From Hymenobacter terrestris (GTDB lineage: Bacteria > Bacteroidota > Bacteroidia > Cytophagales > Hymenobacteraceae): DNA of 36,294 bases. Under the pieces are notes generated by a model. It ran no database searches. It had not been told where the DNA came from and saw only the letters and a program-made list of their open reading frames with translations. Of this stretch, positions 1 through 7,938 are shown one piece after another (the first letter of the stretch is position 1; each line of letters opens with the position of its first letter). The DNA lies in assembly GCF_013377905.1 (NCBI RefSeq), contig NZ_JABKAV010000035.1, positions 1 to 36,294 of the forward strand, in the 5' to 3' direction. The translations under genes were made by a program, and so were the position numbers.

Positions 1-1
1 C

Positions 2-2365
2 GATTTCCTGCACGATTACCGCCTGGGTTGGGAAAGCCGCCACGCCTCGCTGGCCGGCCGCAAGGAGGTGTTCATGGGCAAGGCTAAATTCGGCATATTC
101 GGCGACGGCAAGGAGCTGCCCCAGCTGGCCATGGCCCGCGCCTTTCGGGCCGGCGACTGGCGCGCCGGCTACTACCGCGACCAGACCTTTATGCTGGCCA
201 TCGGCGAGCTGACGCTGCAGCAGTACTTCGCTCAGCTGTATGCCCACCCCGATGTGGAGGCCGAGCCCGCCACCGCCGGCCGCGCTATGAACGGCCACTT
301 TGGTACCCGCTTTCTCGATGAGGACGGCAACTTCCGCCCCTCGGCGCAGATGAAAAACTCCTCGGCCGACATCTCGCCCACCGGTGGCCAGATGCCTCGC
401 CTTGTGGGCCTGGCCTACGCCTCCAAGCTCTACCGCCAGAACCCCGAGCTGCACCAGTTCTCCGATTTTTCGGTGAACGGCAACGAGGTGGCATTCGGCA
501 CCATTGGCAACGCCAGCACCTCCGAGGGCATGTTTTTCGAGGCCATCAACGCGGCCGGCGTGCTCCAGATTCCGATGCTCATCAGCGTTTGGGACGACCA
601 TTACGGCATTTCGGTGCCCGCCGAGTACCAGACGACCAAGCAGAATATTTCCGAAATCCTGAAGGGCTTTCAGCGCGAAGGCGAGGGCCAAGATGGCTTC
701 GAGATTTACCGTGTGAAAGGCTGGGACTACCTGGCCCTGCTCGAAACCTACGAGCAGGCAGCCGAGGTATGCCGCACGCAGCACGTGCCGGCGCTGGTAC
801 ATGTGCAGGAAGTGACCCAGCCCCAGGGCCACAGCACCTCGGGCTCGCATGAGCGCTACAAAAGCACCGACCGCCTGAGCTGGGAGCAGGAGCACGACTG
901 CCTGCTGAAAATGCGCGAGTGGCTGCTGGCCGAGGGCCACGCTTCGGCCGACGAGCTGGACGCCATCGAAAAAGCGGCGCAGCAACTCGTGAAAGAAGCC
1001 CGCACCGCCGCTTGGCAGGAGTTCTTCAACCCCATTAAGCAGGAGCGCGATGAGGTGGTGGACTTGTTGAACAAGCTGGTAGCTGAAACCGGCACCGAAA
1101 ACCAACTCCACGAAATGGTGGAAGCTCTCAAGCACAACACCACGCCCATCCGGGCCGACCTGGTGCGCACCGTACGCCGCGCCCTGCGCCAGGTGCGCGA
1201 GCAGCGCAGCGCCGGCCGCCGCGAGCTGCAGAACTGGCTGGAGCAGGCCCTGGCCGACAATGCCGACCGCTACAACTCCTACCTGTTCAGCCAGAGCGAG
1301 GAAGCCGTGGGCAACATTGAGGAAGTAGAAGTTGCATACGCCGACGATGCCGCTTCCGTGGATGGCCGCGAGGTGCTGCAAGCCTGCTTCACGGCCAACT
1401 TCGAGCGCGATGCACGCATCTTCGCCATTGGGGAGGACGTGGGCCGCATCGGCGACGTAAACCAAGCGTTTGCGGGTTTGCAGGAGAAGTTCGGCGAGCT
1501 GCGTGTAACCGACACCGGCATCCGCGAGTGTACCATTATCGGGCAGGGCATTGGGGCCGCCATGCGCGGGCTGAAACCCATCACCGAAATCCAGTATCTC
1601 GACTACCTGCTCTACGGCATCCAGACGCTCTCCGATGATGTAGCCTGCCTGCAGTACCGCACCAAAGGCGGCCAGAAGGCCCCGCTCATCGTGCGCACCC
1701 GTGGCCACCGCCTTGAAGGTATCTGGCACTCGGGCTCGCCCATCCAGATGATTCTGGGAGCCATCCGCGGTATTCATCTCTGCGTACCGCGCGACATGAC
1801 CCAGGCCGCCGGCTTCTACAATACGCTGCTGCGCAGTGATGAGCCAGCCATCGTAATTGAGTGCCTGAATGGGTACCGCCTCAAGGAAAAAATGCCCCAG
1901 AACCCCGGCGACTTCACGTTGCCGCTGGGCCGCCCCGAAACTCTGCTCCGCGGTGCCGACCTCACCATCGTCACTTACGGCTCGATGTGCCGCATCGTGA
2001 TGGAAGCCGCCCAGCAGCTGGCCGAAGTGGGTATTGCCGTGGAAGTGATGGACGTGCAAACCCTGTTGCCTTTCGACACCGACCACCTGATTGTGGACAG
2101 CATCCGGCGCACCAACCGCGTACTTTTTGCCGACGAGGACGTGCCCGGCGGTGCTACCGCCTACATGATGCAGCAGGTGCTCGACGAGCAGCACGCCTAC
2201 CGCTTCCTCGACTCGCAGCCGCGCTGCCTATCGGCCCAGGCTCACCGCCCGCCCTACGGCTCCGATGGCGACTATTTCAGTAAGCCCAGCGTGGAAGACG
2301 TGTTCGATGCCGTGTACGAAATCATGCAGGAAGCCGACCCCAAGCGCTTCCCGGCCATCTACTAA
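2..2365 (+). CDS. Fused alpha/beta thiamine-diphosphate dehydrogenase E1 (2-oxoacid dehydrogenase), 5' end cut by window
   Basis: Decarboxylating E1 subunit of a 2-oxoacid (branched-chain or pyruvate type) dehydrogenase complex, with alpha and beta halves fused, as is common in Bacteroidota. The frame is open from base 2. The residues before the GTG at 68 (DYRLGWESRHASL) continue the family N-terminus, so the true start lies outside the window. Numbering from the GTG at 68, the alpha domain spans about 1-400. Its cofactor region runs from G147-N148-A149 to D176-D177-x-Y-G-I-S. The beta transketolase-like domain starts near 425 (VLQACFTANFERD, then EDVGRIGDVNQAF and the TDTGIRE motif). The C-terminal transketolase domain ends PAIY. 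The canonical GDG is GNA here. Which oxoacid is used cannot be told from sequence alone. A strong terminator follows. Confidence 0.93.
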   Translation, partial: DFLHDYRLGWESRHASLAGRKEVFMGKAKFGIFGDGKELPQLAMARAFRAGDWRAGYYRDQTFMLAIGELTLQQYFAQLYAHPDVEAEPATAGRAMNGHFGTRFLDEDGNFRPSAQMKNSSADISPTGGQMPRLVGLAYASKLYRQNPELHQFSDFSVNGNEVAFGTIGNASTSEGMFFEAINAAGVLQIPMLISVWDDHYGISVPAEYQTTKQNISEILKGFQREGEGQDGFEIYRVKGWDYLALLETYEQAAEVCRTQHVPALVHVQEVTQPQGHSTSGSHERYKSTDRLSWEQEHDCLLKMREWLLAEGHASADELDAIEKAAQQLVKEARTAAWQEFFNPIKQERDEVVDLLNKLVAETGTENQLHEMVEALKHNTTPIRADLVRTVRRALRQVREQRSAGRRELQNWLEQALADNADRYNSYLFSQSEEAVGNIEEVEVAYADDAASVDGREVLQACFTANFERDARIFAIGEDVGRIGDVNQAFAGLQEKFGELRVTDTGIRECTIIGQGIGAAMRGLKPITEIQYLDYLLYGIQTLSDDVACLQYRTKGGQKAPLIVRTRGHRLEGIWHSGSPIQMILGAIRGIHLCVPRDMTQAAGFYNTLLRSDEPAIVIECLNGYRLKEKMPQNPGDFTLPLGRPETLLRGADLTIVTYGSMCRIVMEAAQQLAEVGIAVEVMDVQTLLPFDTDHLIVDSIRRTNRVLFADEDVPGGATAYMMQQVLDEQHAYRFLDSQPRCLSAQAHRPPYGSDGDYFSKPSVEDVFDAVYEIMQEADPKRFPAIY

Positions 2366-2382
2366 GCGGCGGCCCGTAAAGC

Positions 2383-2421
2383 AAAGCGCCCGCCCCGTGC
2401 ATTAGCTGGGGCGGGCGCTTT
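2383..2421. terminator. Convergent-gene terminator hairpin
   Basis: Perfect 14-bp inverted repeat: 2383-2396 pairs with 2408-2421 around an 11-nt loop. The stem is GC-rich with AAA/TTT ends. It lies 18 bp after the E1 stop and about 30 bp from the stop of the opposing lipoprotein gene, so it probably serves both strands. Confidence 0.75.
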
Positions 2422-2450
2422 GTAAACTGCCTTTAGGGCAATAAGGACGA

Positions 2451-3023
2451 TTACTGTGGGATGGTTATGGGGTCCGTAATTACTTCGTTGCTGCGGCGCA
2501 GCTCCCGGTCCTGAATGCTGACTTTAAAGCGCATTACTGTTCCGGGAGGGGGCGAACCGATGGGGGAAAACAGAATGGCGTAATATATTTCGCCTCGCAA
2601 CGGAGCCGCCCGATCTGCTTGGCTTTCAGGGGTCAGGTTAGGGTAACGGCCGTTAAGTGTGCCGGCCGGTGGGTTGTAGTCTAAATAGGTGCCATCGGTC
2701 TGGCGAATCTGTGCCTGGCAAAAGTAGTTCAGTGTATTAGGATTGGGTGTTTTATCGGGCAGGCGCGGATTAAAGGGGGGGAGTGTATCGTTCTGCCCCA
2801 GGCCTAAATCACCATCGCCATCACGGTAGCCAATAGCTATGTTGATACTGTCGAAAGGACTGCCATTCTGAAGAATCGACTGTATGCTGATGCGTCGAAA
2901 ATCAATCTCCGGCGTGTCAGAATATTCGGGCGGATTGATGCAGCCTGGCACCGAAAGGCCCAGCAGAGCCATCAGCACCGCAAAGCCCAGCGTTTGGGAA
3001 AGTAGCGTACGAGGTGAGCGCAT
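2451..3023 (-). CDS. Small Bacteroidota lipoprotein of unknown function
   Basis: 190-residue exported protein. The N-terminus is a lipoprotein signal: MRSPRT, a hydrophobic stretch, then a lipobox ending at Cys28 (LSVPGC). The mature part carries the phrase SDTPEIDFRRI and an Asp/Gly-rich loop (GYRDGDGDLGLG, about residues 64-75) that could bind Ca2+. Both are typical of a conserved but uncharacterised family of Bacteroidota lipoproteins. The gene is divergent from the LuxE-like gene and convergent with the E1 gene. No enzyme motif was recognised. Outer-membrane anchoring is inferred from the signal. Confidence 0.8.
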   Translation of the reverse strand: MRSPRTLLSQTLGFAVLMALLGLSVPGCINPPEYSDTPEIDFRRISIQSILQNGSPFDSINIAIGYRDGDGDLGLGQNDTLPPFNPRLPDKTPNPNTLNYFCQAQIRQTDGTYLDYNPPAGTLNGRYPNLTPESQADRAAPLRGEIYYAILFSPIGSPPPGTVMRFKVSIQDRELRRSNEVITDPITIPQ

Positions 3024-3083
3024 AAGGGAAGTGCTTAAAGAGAATGGCCCGGCCGGCCGGTCGGAGACGATGGAAAGGTAGTT

Positions 3084-3091
3084 TAAAGATA
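3084..3091 (-). promoter_or_regulatory. Possible -7 element for the lipoprotein gene
   Basis: On the minus strand this reads TATCTTTA, seven of eight matches to the Bacteroidota -7 consensus TAnnTTTG, about 60 bp before the lipoprotein ATG. No TTG was found at the expected -33 distance, so support is weak. Confidence 0.25.
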
Positions 3092-3156
3092 CCGCATCTA
3101 AACGAACGAGCCGCCGTCCGCATTGTTCAACTTCTGGCTAACTGCCGGCTACAAAA

Positions 3157-4167
3157 ATGAGTTTCCGCGAAGAACATTTGCATGCCCTGCCGCACCTGAC
3201 GGCTGCCACCGCTCCGGTCGCGGCCATGGCACTATTTCGCCACCAAGCCCGCCACTGCGCGCCTTACGCCGCCTACCTAGCCGCTCTGGGCCGCGACCTG
3301 GCCGCCGTGGAAACCGTGGAGCAGATCCCCTTTCTGCCCATCGAGTTTTTCAAGACCCACGACGTGCGCACCGTACCCGGCCCCGCCGCCGATTGGCAAC
3401 CGGCTGAGACTTTCCTCAGCAGCGGCACCACCCTGCAGCAGCGCAGCCAGCACCACGTGCGCGAGCCTGCGCTGTACCGCCAGCACGCGCAGCGCATCTT
3501 CGAGCACTACTACGGAGCCCTTACTGGCTGGACCGTGCTGGCGCTGCTGCCCTCGTATCTGGAGCAGGGTGGCTCGTCGCTGGTAGCTATGGTCGAGCAC
3601 TTTGCGCAGGCTTCGGGCCAGTCGCAGCCGGCCTTTTTCCTGCACGACCACGCGGCGCTACTTTCCGCTTTAGTCGAAGCCAAGCAGCAGTCCGGCCGCA
3701 AAGTGCTGCTGATTGGGGTGAGCTACGCGCTGCTCGATTTCGTGGAAGCCCACGCCGGCCGGCCCGAGCTGCTGGACCTAACGGTGCTGGAAACCGGCGG
3801 TATGAAGGGCCGCCGCCGCGAGATGATTCGGGAGGAACTGCACGCGGCGCTGCAGCGCGGTTTTGGCCCGGCCGGTATCCACTCCGAGTACGGCATGACC
3901 GAGCTGCTGGGCCAGGCCTATAGTTTTGGCGACGGCCGCTTTTGGGCCCCACCGCAGCTGCAAATCATGCTCCGCGACCCGTCCGACCCATTCTCGGTAT
4001 CAGCCACCCGGGCCAGTGGCGCGCTCAACGTCATCGACCTGGCCAACATCGACAGCTGCGCCTTCGTCGAAACCAAAGACTTGGCCCGCCTGCATCCCGA
4101 CGGCTCATTTGAGGTGCTGGGCCGGCTGGATAATTCGGATATTCGGGGCTGTAACCAGCTAGTGTAG
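3157..4167 (+). CDS. LuxE/PaaK-family acyl-protein synthetase (acyl-activating enzyme)
   Basis: 336 residues resembling LuxE, the fatty acyl-protein synthetase of the ANL adenylating superfamily. Members activate a carboxylate with ATP and hold it as an acyl-enzyme. A short N-terminal helical part leads to the nucleotide-binding loop LSSGTT (87-92). A central region has HSEYGMTELLGQAY (about 241-254), matching the YG-TE motif of adenylating enzymes. The end is ETKDLARLHPDGSFEVLGRLDNSD. Cys332, five residues from the end (RGCNQLV), sits where LuxE proteins carry an acyl-accepting cysteine; that role is inferred. The ATG at 3157 is the first good start. Bacteroidota carry this gene outside lux operons, so a luminescence role is unlikely. 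It lies 40 bp before the broken glycosyltransferase-like gene, suggesting a shared transcript. Confidence 0.85.
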   Translation: MSFREEHLHALPHLTAATAPVAAMALFRHQARHCAPYAAYLAALGRDLAAVETVEQIPFLPIEFFKTHDVRTVPGPAADWQPAETFLSSGTTLQQRSQHHVREPALYRQHAQRIFEHYYGALTGWTVLALLPSYLEQGGSSLVAMVEHFAQASGQSQPAFFLHDHAALLSALVEAKQQSGRKVLLIGVSYALLDFVEAHAGRPELLDLTVLETGGMKGRRREMIREELHAALQRGFGPAGIHSEYGMTELLGQAYSFGDGRFWAPPQLQIMLRDPSDPFSVSATRASGALNVIDLANIDSCAFVETKDLARLHPDGSFEVLGRLDNSDIRGCNQLV

Positions 4168-4207
4168 CCTCACCGCTGGCATCTTTTTGCACTCCCAATC
4201 CCACCGC

Positions 4208-5687
4208 ATGGCATTGCCTGCTTCGTCTTCTTCCACGGTATGGCAGCGCCGGGCCGAGCGGGTGTTTTTCGGGCTACTGCTGGCGCTGGGCCTGCTGGTA
4301 CACGCCGACTACGGCGTATCAACCGACGAGCCGGCGCATCACCTCAACGGCCTGGTAAATGTGAAATACGTGGCCGAGCTGGTGGTGCCAGAGCTGGCGC
4401 GGCAACAAGCCCAATACGCGCACATCCCGGCCCTGGTCACCCACCCTGACCGCGACCATGGTGTGCTGTTCGAAGTACTAGATAGCCTGCTGGGCTTGCT
4501 GGCGCAGGGCGACTCGGCCGCCTACTACCGCCAGCGGCACCTGCTGATTTTCCTGGTTTTTATGGTGGGCGTTTGGGCGCTGTACTGGCTGGCCGCCCGC
4601 TACACCCGCGACTGGCGCTGGGGGCTGGGCGCAGGCGCGGCTCTGGTGCTTTCGCCACGGCTGTTTGCCGAAGCTTTTTACAATGCCCAGGACATCGTTT
4701 TTATGGCCCTGTTTGCGGTGGCTATGCTCACGCTCGTACGGCTGGTTGCGCGTCCCGGCGCGGGCCGGGCTGCTGTGCACGGGCTGGCCTGTGCGGCGGC
4801 CATCGACGTGCGCGTGGGTGGCGGAGTGTTAGTGGTTTTCACGCTGCTCGCCATTGGCTGGCAGGCCTTCAGTAGCCCGGCTATTCGTCGTGCCACCTGG
4901 GTTCGTAGCGCCGGTATCTATGTGCTTGTTGCCGCCGCCGCTACGGTGGCCGGCTGGCCCTATCTGTGGGCCGATCCGGTAAGCCGGCTGCTGGAAGTGT
5001 TGCGCCGAATGGGGCAGTTTCCGTGGCAGGGCCGCAACTTGTATCTGGGGGAGCTGCTGCCCGGTTCGGCCACGCCCTGGCATTACGTACTGGTCTGGAT
5101 AGCCATTACCACACCCTGGCCCTACCTGCTGCTGGCAGCAACTGGACTGGTGGCCGTTGCGGTTGCCGGCCTCCGGCGTTCAGGCTATTTCCGAACGCGC
5201 GCCGGGCAGTTCGATTGGTTGGTGCTAGGCTGGCTGCTTGGGCCGGTGGGTAGGCGCCGGATTGAGCACGGTGCTACTGGCCGGAATAGCTCATACAGCT
5301 TACCGCATGGTGCGCGAACATCCGCAGCAGCAGGTGTATTTCAGCCTGCTACCTAACCAAGTAGTGGCCGAGCAGTTCGACCGCGACTATTGGGGCCTGG
5401 CTTATCGGGATGGACTGGAGTGGGTGTTAGCTTCCAATTCGGCTGCCCGCATACGAGTGGGAGCGGCCCGAGCCGACCTGCTTTACAATAACTCGCTTAT
5501 TCTTCCCGCCGCCCAGCGGGACCGGCTGGTGTTCACCCGCCCGCCTTACCCGGCCGGCACCTACCTGTTCACCAATTACGCCCGCTACCAATATGGCCCC
5601 GGCTTGCTGCCCGCCGATACGCTTGGCCGCCAAGTGTATCGGCTGCGAGTAAATGGGCTGCCAGTGCTAGGCGTATTCAGGCGTTGA
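4208..5687 (+). pseudogene. Broken polytopic membrane glycosyltransferase-like gene (internal deletion plus frameshift)
   Basis: Two adjoining frames together resemble one membrane protein of the GT-C (family 39/PMT-like) class. The first frame, ATG at 4208 (a TTG at 4187 is also possible), has an N-terminal membrane segment, an acidic lumenal loop DYGVSTDEPAHH, and several hydrophobic helices (FLVFMVGVWALYWLAA, YVLVAAAATVAGWPYLW). It derails at about 5240-5265 and would stop at 5356. The second frame, readable from about 5238 to 5687, supplies the C-terminal soluble part (HTAYRMVREHPQQQVYFS, DRDYWGLAYRDGLEWVL). By memory of related proteins, a stretch of a few tens of residues with Tyr/Trp/His-rich membrane sequence is missing at the join. 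So this looks like a deletion with frame loss rather than a single-base slip. A sequencing or assembly error is the alternative. Confidence 0.72.
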
Positions 5688-5716
5688 TGTTAGCGGGACC
5701 AGCAGCCAGTAGGCAT

Positions 5717-5758
5717 GAACTGTCATCCTGAGCGGAGCGAAGAATGACCGTTCTTTTT
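5717..5758 (+). terminator. Terminator-like hairpin built on a dispersed GTCAT...ATGAC repeat
   Basis: 5717-5726 pairs with 5744-5753 (one mismatch in 10), followed by TTTTT at 5754-5758. The core reads GTCATCCTGAGCGGAGCGAA then GAATGAC, a type of intergenic repeat seen in many bacterial genomes. It follows the broken membrane gene and precedes the stop of the opposing response regulator by 13 bp. The 13 nt at 5736-5748 recur inverted at 28124-28136. Confidence 0.45.
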
Positions 5759-5771
5759 ATCGCCTCATCAG

Positions 5772-6950
5772 CTACTTCCCCGCAAAGGCCTTGGCATCGG
5801 CCTCCGAGATAGTAGCGTCGCTCATGATGACGAGGCGCTCGACCACGTTGCGTAGCTCGCGGATGTTGCCGCGCCAGTCGAGGCCCTTAAGGTAGGAGAG
5901 GGCCGCGTCGTCGATTTTCTTGGGCTTGTTGCCGTAGTCCTGGGCAATGTCTTTGAGGAACTTGTCGATGAGCAGGGGCACGTCGTCGCGGCGCTCATTG
6001 AGCGAGGGCACCGGGATGAGGATGACTGAGAGACGGTGGTAAAGGTCTTCGCGGAAGCTGCGCTCGGCAATTTCCTGGAGCAAGTCCTTGTTGGTGGCCG
6101 CCAGCACCCGCACGTTCACCGAAATCTCCTTCTCGCCACCCACGCGGGTAATCTTGTTCTCCTGAAGCGCCCGCAGCACTTTGGCCTGGGCCGAAAGGCT
6201 CATGTCGCCGATTTCGTCCAGAAACAGCGTGCCGCCGTCAGCCTGCTCGAACTTACCGATGCGCTGCTTGATGGCCGACGTAAACGAACCCTTTTCGTGG
6301 CCGAACAACTCCGATTCAATCAACTCCGATGGAATGGCGGCGCAGTTTACCTCCACCATCGGGCCGCCGCTGCGCTGGCTGAGTTCGTGCAGCTGCCGGG
6401 CCACCATTTCCTTGCCCGCGCCATTGGGGCCGGTTATTAGCACTCGCGCATCGGTGGGCGCTACCTTCTCAATAGCCTTGCGTACGGCCTGCAGGCCCGC
6501 CGATTCGCCAATCATCTCCGAGCTTTTGGCCAGCTTCTTCTTGAGCGTTTTGTTCTCCGACGACAGCTTGGTGGTTTCGGTGGCGAGCTGCACATGGTCG
6601 AGGGCGTTGCGCACCGTTACGAGCAGGCGGTTGAGGTCTGGTGGCTTCTGGATGAAGTCGTAAGCGCCCTTTTTGGTGGCCTCCACGGCCATTTCCACGT
6701 TGCCGTGGGCCGAGACCATGATGAAGGTGGAGTGCGGGGCCAGCACGCGGGCGCGCTCCAGCACTTCGAGGCCGTCCATCTTCGGCATCTTCACGTCGCA
6801 GAGCACCACGTCGTACTTCTCCTGGATCAGCATGTCGAGGCCCGTGGGGCCGTCGGCGGCCTCATCCACTTTGTAGCTTTCGTATTCGAGGATTTCCTTT
6901 AGCGTGTGCCGGATGGCTTTTTCGTCGTCGATAATCAGCAGGCGGGGCAT
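5772..6950 (-). CDS. Response regulator with sigma-54-type AAA+ domain, no DNA-binding domain
   Basis: 392 residues. A receiver domain (1-120) has acidic pocket D8/D9, phospho-acceptor D52, S80 and K102. A coiled linker (about 120-145) leads to an AAA+ domain of the NtrC type (147-375). Walker A is GPNGAGKE (174-181) and Walker B is TLFLDEIGD (241-249). The arginine-rich FREDLYHRL lies near 299-307 and sensor II is WRGNIREL (359-366). The sigma-54-contacting loop, GAFTGA in classical activators, is GSFTSA (221-226). The protein ends at AKAFAGK with no room for a Fis-type helix-turn-helix. Related proteins with this loop are known in Bacteroidota. Classical sigma-54 activation is therefore doubtful, and the output could be ATPase-driven remodelling of another partner. 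No kinase gene is adjacent. Confidence 0.92.
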   Translation of the reverse strand: MPRLLIIDDEKAIRHTLKEILEYESYKVDEAADGPTGLDMLIQEKYDVVLCDVKMPKMDGLEVLERARVLAPHSTFIMVSAHGNVEMAVEATKKGAYDFIQKPPDLNRLLVTVRNALDHVQLATETTKLSSENKTLKKKLAKSSEMIGESAGLQAVRKAIEKVAPTDARVLITGPNGAGKEMVARQLHELSQRSGGPMVEVNCAAIPSELIESELFGHEKGSFTSAIKQRIGKFEQADGGTLFLDEIGDMSLSAQAKVLRALQENKITRVGGEKEISVNVRVLAATNKDLLQEIAERSFREDLYHRLSVILIPVPSLNERRDDVPLLIDKFLKDIAQDYGNKPKKIDDAALSYLKGLDWRGNIRELRNVVERLVIMSDATISEADAKAFAGK

Positions 6951-6965
6951 AGCGGGGGTTTATGG

Positions 6966-7055
6966 AGCTGTTAGCCGAAAGCTACTAGCTGTTAGCTTTC
7001 GTTAAATGCAAGGTAGGGCCTTAATACGGAAGCTGTCAGCTAACAGCTATAAGCT
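6966..7055. repeat. REP-like repeat pair (AGCTGTTAGCT family)
   Basis: The spacer between the response regulator start and rnpB holds several AGCTGTTAGC / GCTAACAGCT copies. AGCTGTTAGCT at 6987-6997 is exactly inverted at 7038-7048 (AGCTAACAGCT), with further partial copies at 6966-6975, 7031-7040 and 7051-7055. The same words recur at four other intergenic places in the window. Confidence 0.6.
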
Positions 7056-7068
7056 AAGTGTAAACGCC

Positions 7069-7105
7069 AAAAAGGCCGCCGCAACACAAGTTGCGGCGGC
7101 CTTTT
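7069..7105 (-). terminator. rnpB terminator
   Basis: 16-bp perfect stem (7070-7085 with 7090-7105) with a 4-nt loop. Read on the minus strand it ends in TTTTT. It starts a few bases past the 3' end of the RNase P RNA. Confidence 0.85.
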
Positions 7106-7112
7106 GAGATGG

Positions 7113-7524
7113 TGTGATGAGTCTGTAAGCCGGGTTTTGTCCGTCTACCCGAGGGCAAGCGGCCCCACCATTTATCTAGGCCAGTCGTTGCCGAAAGGCT
7201 CCATCAACCTACCCGCCAGCGCCGGACGAGCCGCCCGGTGCCAGCCCCTGGAAGCGGGGCCGACGTGCTGGCTTATTTGGTCTTTCAACCCCTGAGGTTT
7301 ACCCAGCCGACTTGGTCACCCAGCCGCTGGTGCGCTCTTACCGCACCTTTTCACCCTTACCGGCTGCCCGAAGGCAACGTAGGCGGTATTTTCTGTGGCA
7401 CTGGCTGTCCGACGCGGCTTTACGCTACGCCGTCCTTCCCGTTAGGAAGCAGGGTGCTCTGCGTTGCCCGGACTTTCCTCGTCGCGGTTCTTGCGTTCCG
7501 CGCCGCGGTGGGGCGACCCATCAC
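7113..7524 (-). ncRNA. rnpB: RNase P RNA (bacterial class A)
   Basis: Catalytic RNA that removes 5' leaders from tRNA precursors. On the minus strand the universal landmarks appear in order: GAGGAAAGTCCGGGC near the 5' end, ACAGAAA, GGGTGAAAAGGTGCGGTAAG, GGTAAAC, AGATAAATGGT, and ACAAAACCCGGCTTA near the 3' end. The P1 helix can be drawn directly: 5' GTGATGGGTC (7515-7524 on the plus strand) pairs with 3' GACTCATCAC (7114-7123) over ten base pairs including one G-U. This fixes both ends to within a few bases and gives about 412 nt. A TAnnTTTG element sits six bases upstream and a U-ending hairpin just downstream, so it is an independent transcription unit. Protein-like frames across this stretch are spurious. 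Confidence 0.96.
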
Positions 7525-7529
7525 GTGGG

Positions 7530-7537
7530 CAAAGATA
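7530..7537 (-). promoter_or_regulatory. rnpB -7 promoter element TATCTTTG
   Basis: Perfect match to the Bacteroidota -7 consensus TAnnTTTG on the minus strand. It ends six bases before the 5' base of helix P1 of RNase P RNA, the distance expected for transcription starting at about 7524. No TTG at -33 is evident. Confidence 0.65.
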
Positions 7538-7938
7538 CCAAACCAATAGGAGTAGATGCATTCAGAGGATGGCTGGAGCGGAAAAGTGCCAAATCCCGGC
7601 ATCTTGAATAATGCTAACATGTAATATCTTATTAATTAATTATTAAATATACTGAACGAAAAATATATATTGATTGTATCGGTTTCACTATGGCATGTGA
7701 GCGTTTAGCTGTTTGGATGATTATATCGAAAAGACCTTCTACAATGCTGGATTCGGTGTAAAATATTGATGAATTAGCTCTTTTATGCCAGGTAGATTGA
7801 AGAATTTGCAAAGTGAGAGGACTTTGTAAATTTAAATTATATACATTGCGAATGCATATGCCGCTCGCCGAAGCATTTGACTTAATATGTGAGACTACAG
7901 TTCTTTCTTGCCTTTTTTTCCACCTTTTACCAAGTAGA
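7538..7938. other. AT-rich intergenic region before the S8 protease
   Basis: About 400 bp, strikingly AT-rich between roughly 7615 and 7860 against a GC-rich background. It holds no convincing gene, tRNA or repeat. An in-frame ATT/TTG-rich extension of the protease frame back to 7813 exists but does not look like protein. A protease promoter presumably lies here, but no clear TTG-N19-TAnnTTTG pair was found. Confidence 0.5.

Noticed and set aside
7104..7620. Protein frames on both strands between 7104 and 7620
   Set aside because: The region is RNase P RNA with diagnostic conserved segments; protein frames there are chance.
7813..7938. Upstream extension of the S8 protease frame
   Set aside because: It would bury the lipoprotein signal peptide 42 residues inside the protein.
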